Assembly: GCA_964342745.1 (NCBI GenBank)
Contig: CAYFFW010000004.1
Coordinates: 5,704 to 69,703 of the forward strand
DNA from: AEGEAN-183 sp964342745
Lineage (GTDB): Bacteria; Pseudomonadota; Gammaproteobacteria; Magnimaribacterales; Magnimaribacteraceae
Reading direction: 5' to 3'
Length of the DNA stretch: 64,000 nucleotides
Shown: positions 25,896 through 35,833 of the stretch, piece by piece
Layout: the number at the start of each line of letters is the position of its first letter
Position numbering within the stretch: the stretch's first letter is position 1
Program-made: the position numbers and the translations under genes
Notes under the pieces: model-generated
What the model was told of the DNA's origin: nothing
The model's input: the letters and a program-made list of their open reading frames with translations, nothing else
Database searches by the model: none

Positions 25896-27299
25896 TTATC
25901 CTTGTCTCCAATTACCATGAAAACCGTAAGGTATTCTGTGGGGTAAATGCGCTGTAGCTATTGGACCTGAATCCACATTCATAGCATTAAAAATTAATAA
26001 GTCCGATCTATTTTCATTACCCCTGTAAGCTAGGGCTATTAAATAACCATCTCCCTCTTCAGATTCTTTCGATGAAGGAACAAAAATAGGTTCTCCTATA
26101 GCATCTACTTTATCTTTTAAAGTATAAACTTTTTTTGTTTGGGTTTTATGATCACGATGAGTGATAGAGTTAAAACTGATACCAGGGGGATGATCTCCAA
26201 CACTAGAAGCATAAAAGCCATGCCTATAATTCAACATACTAAACCTCTCATCCAATCTAGGAAATTCTCCTATATCCTCATCTAAGTAATTTTTGTTAAT
26301 TTTCCCTGAATTAGAAGACAAGTCTATTTCCCACCTGTTTAGTCTAGCTTCTGCCTTTTTAGGGTCTGGAGCAGAGCCATCTACATGGGGGAATAGTGGA
26401 GCTTCTTCAAATTGCATCATATCTGCAACAATCTTATCTCCATCTGTATAAGCATTCATTGGATGAAATACATAACAAGGATCATCTTCAATCCACTTAA
26501 TATCTTCAACAGACCCATCTCTTGGCATGACACCAATATAAGAGGGCATGCTTCCATTCCAAGCTATAGGAGAATTACCTTTTACAGCCTCTTCAAAATC
26601 AATAACTAGAGGAAAGATAGGGAATATCACATGCTCAGAAGTGACAATAAAGTCATGGACCATACTTGAATATGGAGCATTGAATTCAGAATATCGAGTT
26701 AATTTTCCATCAGCATCAATCACAAAAAAAGTTAATTTTTTATCGCCGAAACCATAACTGAAGGCAAACATTTCTCCTGTTAATGGGTCTATCTTTGGAT
26801 GGGCAGTCATAGGAGACAGCAACTTACCTTCATAGTCGTAAGACCCTATTGATTCAAGAGAGATTGGATCTATTTCAAAAGGAAGATGACCTTCTTCAAG
26901 AGCTAAAAGCTTGTCCTTATGAAAGATAATGTTTGTATTTGCTGTTCCATCTTCTCCTTCAGGATTCCATTCTGGGTCAGGATCCATAGGATTTAACAAG
27001 TTTATTAGAGATCTGCCTGCTTTTCTTTCTTGTTTCCATTTTGATGTCTTTACCCATCGATTTTTATAGGAAACATTTCCGTTTTCAAAATTAAAAGCAT
27101 GTATCATCCCATCCCCACCAAACCAATGGTAGTGACCACCTCTAGGGGGAAACTGAGGGTCAGGACCGTTACGATAGTAACTTCCAAATAAATCTTTAGG
27201 TATCTCTCCTTCAACAATTAGGTCATTCAGGTCGCTTTCCATTCTTAGAGGGGCAAAATTACCGTTTAGATTTATGTGATCAGGATAAGTTGTTGTCAT
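25896..27299 (-). CDS. Carotenoid oxygenase (RPE65 / apocarotenoid dioxygenase family)
   Basis: Non-haem iron dioxygenase with a seven-bladed propeller, cleaving a C=C bond in carotenoids, apocarotenoids or stilbene-like compounds. The four iron-binding histidines are visible in order: TAHPKID, VHDFIV, FHPMNAY and FHGNW close to the C-terminus. FGGDGMIHAF and YRNGPDPQF near the start are family segments. Length 467 is typical. AAGGA precedes the ATG. In a marine proteorhodopsin bacterium it could make retinal or degrade carotenoids; the substrate is not readable from sequence. Confidence 0.93.
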   Translation of the reverse strand: MTTTYPDHINLNGNFAPLRMESDLNDLIVEGEIPKDLFGSYYRNGPDPQFPPRGGHYHWFGGDGMIHAFNFENGNVSYKNRWVKTSKWKQERKAGRSLINLLNPMDPDPEWNPEGEDGTANTNIIFHKDKLLALEEGHLPFEIDPISLESIGSYDYEGKLLSPMTAHPKIDPLTGEMFAFSYGFGDKKLTFFVIDADGKLTRYSEFNAPYSSMVHDFIVTSEHVIFPIFPLVIDFEEAVKGNSPIAWNGSMPSYIGVMPRDGSVEDIKWIEDDPCYVFHPMNAYTDGDKIVADMMQFEEAPLFPHVDGSAPDPKKAEARLNRWEIDLSSNSGKINKNYLDEDIGEFPRLDERFSMLNYRHGFYASSVGDHPPGISFNSITHRDHKTQTKKVYTLKDKVDAIGEPIFVPSSKESEEGDGYLIALAYRGNENRSDLLIFNAMNVDSGPIATAHLPHRIPYGFHGNWRQG

Positions 27300-27344
27300 T
27301 TTTATTCCTTATTTTTTTAAATTAAGTTTATCATCAGTAGATAA

Positions 27345-27944
27345 TTATTTTTTACTAACTAAATATCTTGCTAAAAAAAGAAAAACAATAGCTAAAGCTA
27401 TTAGTCCTGCAGCTAAAGTAAAATTTCCAGAGTCGTCAATAGCTGACTTAGCAGCAAAGTAGCCTGGTAATGTATATAGAGGAGCCCAAATAAGCCCCGA
27501 TATTAGGTCTACCGTGATGAAAACTTTTAAGTCCATTCCAAGTGATCCTACAGTTACTGGGATTAGTGGTCTAACAGGACCAACAAATCTGCCTAGAAAT
27601 ACACCTGGAATTCCATAATTATCTGAGAATTTACGACCTTGTTCTAACCATAAAGGATTGTTTTTAAAAGGCCAAACCCTATCTATTTTATTACTAAGGT
27701 ATTTCCCTATAAAAAAACTTAGTATATCCGCTAAACAACTCGATATATAAACTAAAGATACTACTTGAAAAACAGAAAGATTCGTTGATGCAGATAAGCC
27801 GGAAATAGCAGCTAGTAAAACTACACCTGGAATTATTATCCCAATTAAAGCAAAAGATTCTATAAATGCTGCGGAACAAAGTCCTAGGACAATCCATTCA
27901 GGATTTTGTTGTAACCATAGGGTTACTGCTCCGATATCAAACAT
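27345..27944 (-). CDS. DedA-family membrane protein
   Basis: Inner-membrane protein of 199 residues in the SNARE-associated/DedA superfamily, involved in envelope homeostasis and, in some members, lipid carrier recycling. Diagnostic segments are the E-x-F-x-G-I-IIPG region (ESFALIGIIIPG) and GRFVGPVRPLIPVTVGS, the latter with the conserved basic residues, among four to five hydrophobic helices. It stands divergent from proA. Confidence 0.9.
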   Translation of the reverse strand: MFDIGAVTLWLQQNPEWIVLGLCSAAFIESFALIGIIIPGVVLLAAISGLSASTNLSVFQVVSLVYISSCLADILSFFIGKYLSNKIDRVWPFKNNPLWLEQGRKFSDNYGIPGVFLGRFVGPVRPLIPVTVGSLGMDLKVFITVDLISGLIWAPLYTLPGYFAAKSAIDDSGNFTLAAGLIALAIVFLFLARYLVSKK

Positions 27945-27990
27945 CTTATAATCCGTTTTTTATTTTTGCTTTCCTATAGAATATTTGATT

Positions 27991-29259
27991 ATGAAAGATA
28001 GTAAAGACATTACTGCATATATGGGATTGATAGGTTCTAGGGCTAAGGAAGCTTCAGAAGTTCTTGCAGGTTTATCTAGTGAGAAGAAGAATTCAGCTTT
28101 AAAAGAAATGGCAAAAGCTATTGAAGAAGACAGGAAGGAAATAATTAAAGCAAACTCTCAGGATTTATCAGAAGCTAAAACTAAAAAAATAGGTGAGTCA
28201 CTGGTAGATAGATTGGAATTAAATAATTTAAGAATCGATTCTATGATATCTGGGCTTTTATCAGTTTCAGAATTAGAAGACCCAATTGGTCGAATAAAAG
28301 AATTAAACGCAACGCCTTCAGGTATAAAAATAAGTCAGATGAGGGTACCGCTTGGGGTAATAGGGATTATTTATGAATCTAGGCCTAATGTTACTGCTGA
28401 CGCAGCTGCTTTGTGCTTAAAGTCAGGAAACTCATGTATTTTAAGGGGTGGTTCTGAGTCTTTCAAAACTAATTCAATAATCACAAAAAGTCTCAAAAGA
28501 GGATTATTAGAATCTGGTTTACCAGAGAACTCTATAGAGTTGGTAGATACAACTGACAGAGAGGCCGTAAAGATTTTATTGGGCATGCATAGATGGATAG
28601 ACGTAATAATTCCTAGAGGCGGTAAAGGTTTGGTTAAGTTAATCTCTAATGAAGCAAAGGTTCCAGTCATAAAACATTTAGATGGAATTTGTCATGTTTA
28701 TCTAGATGAAGACTGTGAATTAGAAAAAGCTTTATCCATTGCCGTTAATGCAAAAACTTACAGATTTGGTATTTGTGGTGCAATGGAAACTCTATTGATT
28801 CATAAGAATATTGCTCAAAAGGTTTTACCTTATCTCAAGAAAGAATTTGATGAAAAAAATGTTGAGTTAAGGGGCTGTGAAAGGACTTTGAAATTTTTAA
28901 GCATTTCTGAAGCTAAAGATGAGGACTGGGTAACTGAATACTTGGCTCCAATATTATCTATAAAAATAGTAGATGATCTTAACTCAGCTATTAAACATAT
29001 AAACCACTTTGGATCTTCCCATACTGACAGCATAGTTACTGAAGATAAACAGAAAGTTTCAGTATTTATGAGAGAGGTAGATTCGAGTTCTGTCATGCAT
29101 AATTTACCAACTTGCTGGGCTGACGGCTTTGAGTATGGCTTAGGCGCTGAAGTTGGAATTTCTACAGACAAGTTCCATGCGAGAGGACCTGTTGGACTAG
29201 AAGGACTCACTTCACTTAAGTACATAGTTGAAGGCAACGCTGAACTTAGAAAAAATTAG
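27991..29259 (+). CDS. proA: Gamma-glutamyl phosphate reductase
   Basis: Second step of proline synthesis: NADPH reduction of gamma-glutamyl phosphate to the semialdehyde. It has the aldehyde-dehydrogenase fold with GVIGIIYESRPNVTADAA near the N-terminal half, and the catalytic cysteine in YRFGICGAMETLL. The ATG at 27991 is chosen; a TTG two codons earlier is also in frame. About 422 residues. It opens the proA-nadD-rsfS-rlmH-mrdA-rodA-mltB-dacA block, the same order as in Pseudomonas. proB is not in the window. Confidence 0.96.
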   Translation: MKDSKDITAYMGLIGSRAKEASEVLAGLSSEKKNSALKEMAKAIEEDRKEIIKANSQDLSEAKTKKIGESLVDRLELNNLRIDSMISGLLSVSELEDPIGRIKELNATPSGIKISQMRVPLGVIGIIYESRPNVTADAAALCLKSGNSCILRGGSESFKTNSIITKSLKRGLLESGLPENSIELVDTTDREAVKILLGMHRWIDVIIPRGGKGLVKLISNEAKVPVIKHLDGICHVYLDEDCELEKALSIAVNAKTYRFGICGAMETLLIHKNIAQKVLPYLKKEFDEKNVELRGCERTLKFLSISEAKDEDWVTEYLAPILSIKIVDDLNSAIKHINHFGSSHTDSIVTEDKQKVSVFMREVDSSSVMHNLPTCWADGFEYGLGAEVGISTDKFHARGPVGLEGLTSLKYIVEGNAELRKN

Positions 29260-29269
29260 TTTTTATTAA

Positions 29270-29917
29270 ATGCCAAAGATAGTAGGAGTTTTTGGAGGTA
29301 CTTTTAACCCTGTACACAATGGTCATGTACAAACTTTATCTGAATTAGTAAAAATAATTCCTTTCGAAAAGATACTAGTTATACCTAACTTTCAACCACC
29401 TCATAGAGAAAATACTGAAGTTTCATTTGAACATAGATATAAGATGACTTCTCTTGCCTTTAAGGATCTCAATGAGGTAATTGTTGATGATAGAGATAAG
29501 ATTAGAGGGGGTGTTTCCTATGCGATTGAAACCGTTGAAGAAGTTATTAATGAAGAGAAAAAAGCTAGGGTTGTCATGATTGTTGGCTCTGATTCTTTTG
29601 CAGAAATACAATCTTGGTATAAATGGAGAGAATTATTGAGATTAGTTGATTTTATTGTAATGAAAAGACCTGATATGCCTCTTTTTAAAAATAAAGAAGC
29701 TAATGATATGGTTAGTCACTTAAACTATTCTGAAGAGCTAATTAAAAGGAATAAGAAAAAAAATGTTTTTGAAATTGAGGTTACCCCTTTTAGAATTTCT
29801 TCTTCACTTATTAGAAAGAATATTGCCCAAGGTAGGGAAGTAGATAATTTTTTAGATCCATCTGTTAAAGATTACTTGGAAGAGAATCACCTATATGTCA
29901 AAAAAGATACAACCTAG
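29270..29917 (+). CDS. nadD: Nicotinate-nucleotide adenylyltransferase
   Basis: Adenylates nicotinate mononucleotide to deamido-NAD. The signature GGTFNPVHNGHV (GxFxPxHxGH) is at residues 9-20, and the C-terminal FRISSSLIRKNI is the ISSTxIR-type motif. Length 215 agrees with E. coli NadD (213). It starts 10 bases after proA and overlaps rsfS by 23 bases, so it is part of the same operon. Confidence 0.96.
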   Translation: MPKIVGVFGGTFNPVHNGHVQTLSELVKIIPFEKILVIPNFQPPHRENTEVSFEHRYKMTSLAFKDLNEVIVDDRDKIRGGVSYAIETVEEVINEEKKARVVMIVGSDSFAEIQSWYKWRELLRLVDFIVMKRPDMPLFKNKEANDMVSHLNYSEELIKRNKKKNVFEIEVTPFRISSSLIRKNIAQGREVDNFLDPSVKDYLEENHLYVKKDTT

Positions 29918-30239
29918 TTACCTCAGGGACCTTGTTTCGTCTAGTTTAGAGGAACTAAAGGCAGTTAACCCTGTCACAATTAATGTTAAGAAATTAAGTA
30001 CCTTTACTGACTATATGATTATTGCTAGCGGGACATCTAACAGGCATATTCAATCAATCGGTGAAAAGGTAGTCGAAGATTTAAAAGCAAAAAATTTAAA
30101 ACCTTTAGGTGTGGAGGGAGAGGGGAGCGAGGAATGGGTTCTCATAGATATAGGAGATGTCGTTCTTCATTTAATGTCAGACAAAGCAAGAAATTTTTAT
30201 GATTTGGAAAGTCTCTGGGATCCAGATTTGAGCAGATGA
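29895..30239 (+). CDS. rsfS: Ribosomal silencing factor RsfS
   Basis: Binds ribosomal protein L14 and blocks subunit joining when nutrients are scarce. The conserved blocks TFTDYMIIASGTSNRHIQSI and EWVLIDIGDVVLHLM are present in a 114-residue protein of standard size. Its start lies inside nadD and its stop overlaps the rlmH ATG by 4 bases, a tight translational coupling seen across proteobacteria. Confidence 0.96.
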   Translation: MSKKIQPSYLRDLVSSSLEELKAVNPVTINVKKLSTFTDYMIIASGTSNRHIQSIGEKVVEDLKAKNLKPLGVEGEGSEEWVLIDIGDVVLHLMSDKARNFYDLESLWDPDLSR

Positions 30240-30703
30240 AGATTAATATAGTTGCAATAGAATCAAAAAGACCTCCTTGGGCTAGATCAGCTTTCGAGAT
30301 TTATCAGAAGAGGTTTGACAAATCAGTTGAAGTTAAGTGGTTAGGCATAAAGCAATCTGCGAATATTAAATCTTTAAATAAGAAGGGCAAAATAAGAGAA
30401 GAAGGAAAGATGCTTCTAAATAAAGTTAGTAAAAAAAATATTATCGTTTCAATGGATAGACAAGGGTCTAATTGGAGTACTATGAAACTAAAAGAAAATT
30501 TAAGTAACTGGTTATCATCTTCAAGAAATATTTCCTTTTTGATTGGAGGCCCAGAAGGTCTAAGCGATAAATGTTTAGAAGAGTCCGAAGAAATCTGGTC
30601 TCTTTCGCCTCTAACTTTTCCTCACACAATTGTACCTGTCATTGTAATTGAGCAACTCTATAGAGCCTGGTCAATAGAAAAGAATCACCCTTACCACAGA
30701 TAG
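30236..30703 (+). CDS. rlmH: 23S rRNA pseudouridine-1915 N3-methyltransferase
   Basis: SPOUT methyltransferase modifying 23S rRNA position 1915. The trefoil-knot residues are visible as FLIGGPEGLS and LSPLTFPHTIVPVIVIEQLYRA, and the length (155) is identical to E. coli RlmH. It is coupled to rsfS by a 4-base overlap and followed one base later by mrdA. Confidence 0.97.
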   Translation: MKINIVAIESKRPPWARSAFEIYQKRFDKSVEVKWLGIKQSANIKSLNKKGKIREEGKMLLNKVSKKNIIVSMDRQGSNWSTMKLKENLSNWLSSSRNISFLIGGPEGLSDKCLEESEEIWSLSPLTFPHTIVPVIVIEQLYRAWSIEKNHPYHR

Positions 30704-30704
30704 A

Positions 30705-32549
30705 ATGTCAAAGTATTTAAGTTTAGATTTAGAAAATAAAGTTAAACGACAGCTTAAACAAAGAACGATTATTTTATTCCTTATATTGAGTTTAATTGGT
30801 ATAGCAACCTTATATCAGTTAGTAAAACTTACAATTATTGATTCAGGCCTTTATTCCACTATTTCAGAAGAAAACAGAATAGTGCGCGTGCCTATTTATC
30901 CCTCAAGAGGCCTAATTAAATTATCAGATGGTGAAATTATTACTGAAAATATAGTTTCGCAAGCACTTACCTTGGTACCTAGCAAAACAGAAGATGCAAA
31001 AAGAACTTTAGTTGAGCTAAAGAAAGTTTTAAAAATTGAAGAAAAACAAATATTAGCTTTAGAAACCAAACTTGATAATAGGTCTTCAAGGCTTGAGCCG
31101 CTTGTAGTAGTAGAGAACTTATCTTCACAACAAATAGCTAAATTTTCAGTAGAAAGAAATAAATGGCCAAATGTAAATATAGAAGCCCGACTAATGCGAT
31201 ATAACATTCTCGGATCAACGTTCTCTCATCTACTAGGTTATGTTGGACAAATTAATAAAGACGAAATTGAAAATAGCGAAAGTTTTAATTACCCGCAATC
31301 TTTCCTAATAGGAAAATCAGGTATTGAAAAATTCTATGAAAAAGAAATGAGGGGTGGCATAGGTTATAAAACTGTTGAAGTAGATGTACACGGAAGGGAA
31401 CTGAGAGAATTATCAAGAGTTATTCCACAGAAAGGTAAAGATATCTACCTTTCTTTAAACAAAGATTTGCAAAGTTTAGCTAAACAAGAACTCTTTGGTA
31501 GAAGAGGGGCTGTAGTAGCTATAGATCCTAACACTGGTTTTATAAAAGCTCTTGTTAGTTCACCAGATTTCAATCCAAATATTTTGAATAAGACTGAAGC
31601 TGGTGATGTAAAAGCTATTCTGAGTGATGAAAATAGTCCACTTTTTAATCGAGCTATTTCAGGAAGTTATCCTCCAGCATCAACAATAAAACCTTTTATA
31701 GGTCTTCTGGGTTTAAAGGAAGGTGAAATAGATTGGAATACAACCATCGAAGATAATGGTTTTTTTCAGTTAAATGAAGATGGAAGAAAGTACAGAGGGT
31801 GGAAGGAAGAGGGTCATGGCAAAGTAGATCTAAGTAAGTCTATTATTGAATCCTCGGATGTTTTCTTTTACCAACTTGCAGCAGATTTAACTGTTGATAG
31901 GATCTATAATTTTTTAAAACAATTTGGTTTTGGGAAAAAGACTGAAATTGATTTATTTGCTGAAACTGAAGGTATATTACCTAATAGAAACTGGAAATTA
32001 GGATCAATAGGCGAATCTTGGTTTGTTGGTGACACTATCAATATAGGAATTGGACAGGGCTATATATCCTGTACCCCTCTTCAGTTAGCTGTAGCAGTAT
32101 CTTCTATCGCAACCAAAGGCAAGGTTTTTAAACCAAAAGTTGTAACAAGAATAGAAGAAGAAAATATCAAAAAAGAACTGGTATTTAAAATTGATTCTAT
32201 AAAAGAGAAGGATTGGATTAATATTGAAAATTCTATGGTGTCTGTAATTTCAGATTGGAGAGGTACAGCACACAATCTTACTGCTTTTGCTCAAAACAAG
32301 ATTGCCGGAAAAACAGGGACTGCACAAATTAAAAGTCTTACTGACGAAGAGCTTACTGTTAAAGAAGAGTATGAAGGAATAAGACAGAATGTAACTAACA
32401 GAGACCATGCTTTATTTGTTGGATACGGTCCTATACCAAAACCAGAATTAACTGTTGTGGTGATAGTAGAAAATGGTGAATCTGGTAGTGCAATTGCTGC
32501 ACCTATTGCACAAAAGTTAATAGATAAATACCTTGAAGAGAAGAACTGA
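30705..32549 (+). CDS. mrdA: Penicillin-binding protein 2 (peptidoglycan transpeptidase)
   Basis: Class B PBP that cross-links wall during cell elongation, working with RodA. One N-terminal membrane helix (about residues 20-40), a pedestal domain, and a transpeptidase domain with S326-x-x-K329 (PPASTIKPF), the SSD triad in ESSDVFFYQLA, and GKTGTAQ. Length 614 is normal. Its last base is the first base of rodA, so the two are translated in strict coupling. Confidence 0.97.
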   Translation: MSKYLSLDLENKVKRQLKQRTIILFLILSLIGIATLYQLVKLTIIDSGLYSTISEENRIVRVPIYPSRGLIKLSDGEIITENIVSQALTLVPSKTEDAKRTLVELKKVLKIEEKQILALETKLDNRSSRLEPLVVVENLSSQQIAKFSVERNKWPNVNIEARLMRYNILGSTFSHLLGYVGQINKDEIENSESFNYPQSFLIGKSGIEKFYEKEMRGGIGYKTVEVDVHGRELRELSRVIPQKGKDIYLSLNKDLQSLAKQELFGRRGAVVAIDPNTGFIKALVSSPDFNPNILNKTEAGDVKAILSDENSPLFNRAISGSYPPASTIKPFIGLLGLKEGEIDWNTTIEDNGFFQLNEDGRKYRGWKEEGHGKVDLSKSIIESSDVFFYQLAADLTVDRIYNFLKQFGFGKKTEIDLFAETEGILPNRNWKLGSIGESWFVGDTINIGIGQGYISCTPLQLAVAVSSIATKGKVFKPKVVTRIEEENIKKELVFKIDSIKEKDWINIENSMVSVISDWRGTAHNLTAFAQNKIAGKTGTAQIKSLTDEELTVKEEYEGIRQNVTNRDHALFVGYGPIPKPELTVVVIVENGESGSAIAAPIAQKLIDKYLEEKN

Positions 32550-33673
32550 TGTCTAGAGCGCCTCTTGATTACCAGCTGAATAGTTCTATAGGAAGAAAGA
32601 GCTTCTCTTTTAAAAGATTTTTGATAGACCCCATTCTGGTAGTTTCTCTTATAACAGTACTTTGCTTTGGTCTTTTTGTTTTATATAGCGCTAGTGGTCA
32701 GTTAAGTTCTATGGTTTTTAGGCAGTCTATTTATATTGGTCTTGGCCTCCTCATTATGTCATTTATTTCTCATTTAGATCCAAGTGTCTATAAAAGTTTT
32801 TTACTTCATTTATATTGGTTTGGATTATTACTTTTAATTTGGGTTTTATTATTTCCTGCAGAAGGATATAAAACAGATCGCTGGATAGACTTAGGCTTTA
32901 TATCCTTTCAGCCTTCAGAAGTTCTAAGGCTTTTATTGCCGTTATCAGTTGCCTCTTATTTAACTAGGAATCACAAGAGACCAAACACAAAGGACTGGTT
33001 CATTGTGTTGATTTTTATTCTACTTTGTAGTTTTTTAATCTTTAGGCAGCCAGATCTAGGAACTTCTTTAATAGTTCTAGCTTCGGGCTGTATACCTGTT
33101 TTTTTGGCAGGCTTTCCTATTGTAATTTTATTTTTTCTTATTATTCTAGTTTTACTTAGCACCCCATTTCTTTGGGCAAACTTAAGTCCTTATATGCAGC
33201 AAAGAGTAACTACTTTGTTTAATCCAGAAAGCGATTTATTAGGGGCTGGGTGGAATATTTCACAATCTAAGACAGCAATAGGTTCTGGTGGTCTTTTGGG
33301 TAAAGGCTATTTAAGTGGAACTCAAAGTCAATTAGACTTTATTCCTGAAAGTCATTCTGACTTTATTTTTTCTGTTATTGGAGAGGAATTTGGTTTTTTG
33401 GGTATATTATTATTGATTCTTTTATATGGAATTATTCTTTATAGAGTATTTAAAATTGGGAATGAAGCTTCCTCAGAATTTTCCCGGTTAACAGTATCTA
33501 CTATAGGATTTATTTTTCTTATTTATGTCTTAATTAATATTTCGATGACAGTTGGAATTTTACCTGTAGTTGGTGTTCCTCTACCCTTAATAAGTCAAGG
33601 AGGTACCTCGATCTTAATTCACTTAACAGCATTTGGATTTGTTTTATCTATGAAAAGAAGACAAACTTGGTAA
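32549..33673 (+). CDS. rodA: Rod-shape peptidoglycan polymerase RodA
   Basis: SEDS-family glycosyltransferase and PBP2 partner. Around ten membrane helices are evident; SEDS motifs include TDRWIDLGFISFQPSE in the first half, RVTTLFNPESDLLGAGWNISQS and VPLPLISQGGTSIL near the C-terminus. Length 374 equals the family norm (370 in E. coli). Its presence with mrdA predicts a rod or at least elongating cell. Confidence 0.97.
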   Translation: MSRAPLDYQLNSSIGRKSFSFKRFLIDPILVVSLITVLCFGLFVLYSASGQLSSMVFRQSIYIGLGLLIMSFISHLDPSVYKSFLLHLYWFGLLLLIWVLLFPAEGYKTDRWIDLGFISFQPSEVLRLLLPLSVASYLTRNHKRPNTKDWFIVLIFILLCSFLIFRQPDLGTSLIVLASGCIPVFLAGFPIVILFFLIILVLLSTPFLWANLSPYMQQRVTTLFNPESDLLGAGWNISQSKTAIGSGGLLGKGYLSGTQSQLDFIPESHSDFIFSVIGEEFGFLGILLLILLYGIILYRVFKIGNEASSEFSRLTVSTIGFIFLIYVLINISMTVGILPVVGVPLPLISQGGTSILIHLTAFGFVLSMKRRQTW

Positions 33674-33678
33674 GAATT

Positions 33679-34671
33679 ATGAAAATTAAACTTCTTTATA
33701 TTCTAACTTTTATATCTTTCCCTCTTCTAAATTTGCTAGCAGAAGACTTTGAGCCTTATGAAGAAAGAGCAGAAGTAGTTAACTTTATAGAGCAAATGCA
33801 TAAAAGACATCAATTTGATAAAAATAAATTAAAAGAATTATTTTCTAGTGCTATTTTCCAAGAAAGAGTAATAAGAATAATGGATGCTCAACCAGAGGGC
33901 ACTATGACTTGGTCTAAATATAAATCAATAATGGTTTCTGAAGACAGAATAAGACTAGGAAGCAATTTTATTAGTACTTATAAAAAGGATCTAGAGCGTG
34001 CTGAGGATATTTATGGTGTACCTGCGAAGATAATAGCCTCTATTATTGGGATAGAAACAAGATATGGCAGAGTAACGGGTAATACGAGAGTTCTAGATTC
34101 TTTAACCACATTGTCATTTGATTACCCTAGAAGAGAAAAATTTTTTAGGATTCAGTTAGAGGAGTTTTTATTATTAACTAGAGAGGAAGGCCTTGATCCT
34201 TTTAAAATAAAGGGATCTATAGCAGGAGCAATGGGTTTTGGTCAATTCATGCCTGATAGCTATAGAGACTATGCTGTTGACTTCGACTTTGATGGTAGAA
34301 GAGATATCTTGAATAACCCTATTGATGCCATAGGCAGTGTTGCAAATTTTTTAAATAAAAAAGGGAAATGGGATCCAAATACACAAGTAGTAATAAAGGC
34401 AAAACTTTCTGGAGAAAGGCCTGACATCAAATCATCATTCAAGCCCTATATAAAAATATCTGAACTTAGTTCTCTAGGCTTATCTCCTAAATTTAATTTA
34501 AATGGTCAACTAAAAGTTATTCCTATAGAGTTAAAGATAAAAGAAGGTTACGAATATTGGTTAGGACTGAATAATTACCAAGCCTTATCAAGATATAATA
34601 GGAGCAAACTTTATGTAATGGCTGTCTATGAGTTTAGTGAATCTTTGGATCAATTTTTTAGAACAAGATAA
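33679..34671 (+). CDS. mltB: Lytic murein transglycosylase B
   Basis: Periplasmic enzyme cleaving MurNAc-GlcNAc bonds with formation of the 1,6-anhydro end. A signal peptide is followed by the SLT-B domain: catalytic Glu in IGIETRYGR, and GAMGFGQFMPDSYRDYAVD. No lipobox cysteine is seen, so it may be soluble (SltB-like). I start it at the ATG at 33679, after rodA stops; an upstream TTG is in frame. It joins dacA by a 1-base overlap; the rlpA gene usually found between them is absent. Confidence 0.94.
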   Translation: MKIKLLYILTFISFPLLNLLAEDFEPYEERAEVVNFIEQMHKRHQFDKNKLKELFSSAIFQERVIRIMDAQPEGTMTWSKYKSIMVSEDRIRLGSNFISTYKKDLERAEDIYGVPAKIIASIIGIETRYGRVTGNTRVLDSLTTLSFDYPRREKFFRIQLEEFLLLTREEGLDPFKIKGSIAGAMGFGQFMPDSYRDYAVDFDFDGRRDILNNPIDAIGSVANFLNKKGKWDPNTQVVIKAKLSGERPDIKSSFKPYIKISELSSLGLSPKFNLNGQLKVIPIELKIKEGYEYWLGLNNYQALSRYNRSKLYVMAVYEFSESLDQFFRTR

Positions 34672-35825
34672 TGAATAAAATATATACTTTTATTTTTAGC
34701 CTCTTTTTTTCTTTACTCAATCATGCGGGCGAGAGTTTCATTCCTGACCCGCCTTCTTTGAGTTCTTCAAACTATATATTGATTGATACAAATACTGATA
34801 GAGTTTTAGCTCAGTTAGGCCCAGAAGAAAAAATAGAACCTGCAAGTATTACTAAGATTATGACAGGTTATGTTGTTTCTGATCAGATTAAAGATGGATT
34901 CATAGGTTTAGATGATGAGGTTTTTATAAGTGAGAATTGTTGGAGAAAAAAGGGCTCAAGAATGTTTATCGAAGAGGGTTCAATGGTCTCTCTTTTAGAT
35001 TTAATTAAGGGCATGGTCATTCAATCTGGTAATGATGCAACATGTTCTATTGCTGAGCATGTTGCGGGCTCTGAAGAGAATTTTGTGAGTCTCATGATGC
35101 GTTACGCAGAGAGAATGGGCTTAAATGATACAAATTTTGTAAATTCTTCAGGTTGGCCTGATCCAAATCACTATTCTTCCGCTAGAGATATAGCTAAGCT
35201 CTCATCTTTTTTGATAAATGATTTCCCAGAGCACTATTCTCTATATAAAGAGAAATGGTTTACTTATAACAACATCAGACAGAGAAATCGTAATTCTCTT
35301 TTATGGCAAGATGAAACTATTGATGGATTGAAGACAGGACATACTGAATCTGCAGGATTTTGTTTGGTTTCTTCTGGTGTAAAAGAGAACACAAGGCTTA
35401 TTGCAGTAACTTTAAAAAGCAGTTCAGACAAGAGTAGGCTTACTGATAACAGAAAATTATTAGATTATGGATTTAGGTATTTTAGAACTAAAAAATTGAT
35501 AGAAAAAGATAAGATGGTTAAAGAAGAGCAAGTTTGGGGAGGGGATTTAGAAAAAGTAGGCATTGCTCCTGAAGAAGATTTTTATTTAACTCTTCCTTTG
35601 AGAGACTTTAAAAAAGTTGAATCATTTATTTCTTTAGACGATTACCTTAAAGCTCCTTTTAAAAAAAATAAGAAAATAGGAAGGATGATATTTAAATTAG
35701 GCGACTCAGAGGTCGGATCTGTAAATCTCGTCTCTATGCAGGAAGTAAAAAGTAAGGGTATCTTTGGAAGAGCCTGGTCTAATATTAAATTACTAGTCTA
35801 TAGGTTTTTAATGGAAGACGAATAG
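34671..35825 (+). CDS. dacA: D-alanyl-D-alanine carboxypeptidase (PBP5/6 type)
   Basis: Removes the terminal D-Ala from wall pentapeptides in the periplasm. After a signal peptide the active-site Ser is S59 in S-I-T-K62, followed by SGN (QSGNDATC) and KTG (DGLKTGHTESAG). A C-terminal beta-rich domain and a final amphipathic stretch (SNIKLLVYRFLMED) fit the membrane-anchored PBP5 architecture. Length 384. It overlaps mltB and precedes an aminotransferase gene by 8 bases. Confidence 0.95.
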   Translation: MNKIYTFIFSLFFSLLNHAGESFIPDPPSLSSSNYILIDTNTDRVLAQLGPEEKIEPASITKIMTGYVVSDQIKDGFIGLDDEVFISENCWRKKGSRMFIEEGSMVSLLDLIKGMVIQSGNDATCSIAEHVAGSEENFVSLMMRYAERMGLNDTNFVNSSGWPDPNHYSSARDIAKLSSFLINDFPEHYSLYKEKWFTYNNIRQRNRNSLLWQDETIDGLKTGHTESAGFCLVSSGVKENTRLIAVTLKSSSDKSRLTDNRKLLDYGFRYFRTKKLIEKDKMVKEEQVWGGDLEKVGIAPEEDFYLTLPLRDFKKVESFISLDDYLKAPFKKNKKIGRMIFKLGDSEVGSVNLVSMQEVKSKGIFGRAWSNIKLLVYRFLMEDE

Positions 35826-35833
35826 TTTTCAAG

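Noticed and set aside
28830..29237. Long reverse-strand frame of 135 codons inside proA
   Set aside because: Serine- and leucine-rich shadow of the proA coding strand with no independent ribosome site or family resemblance.
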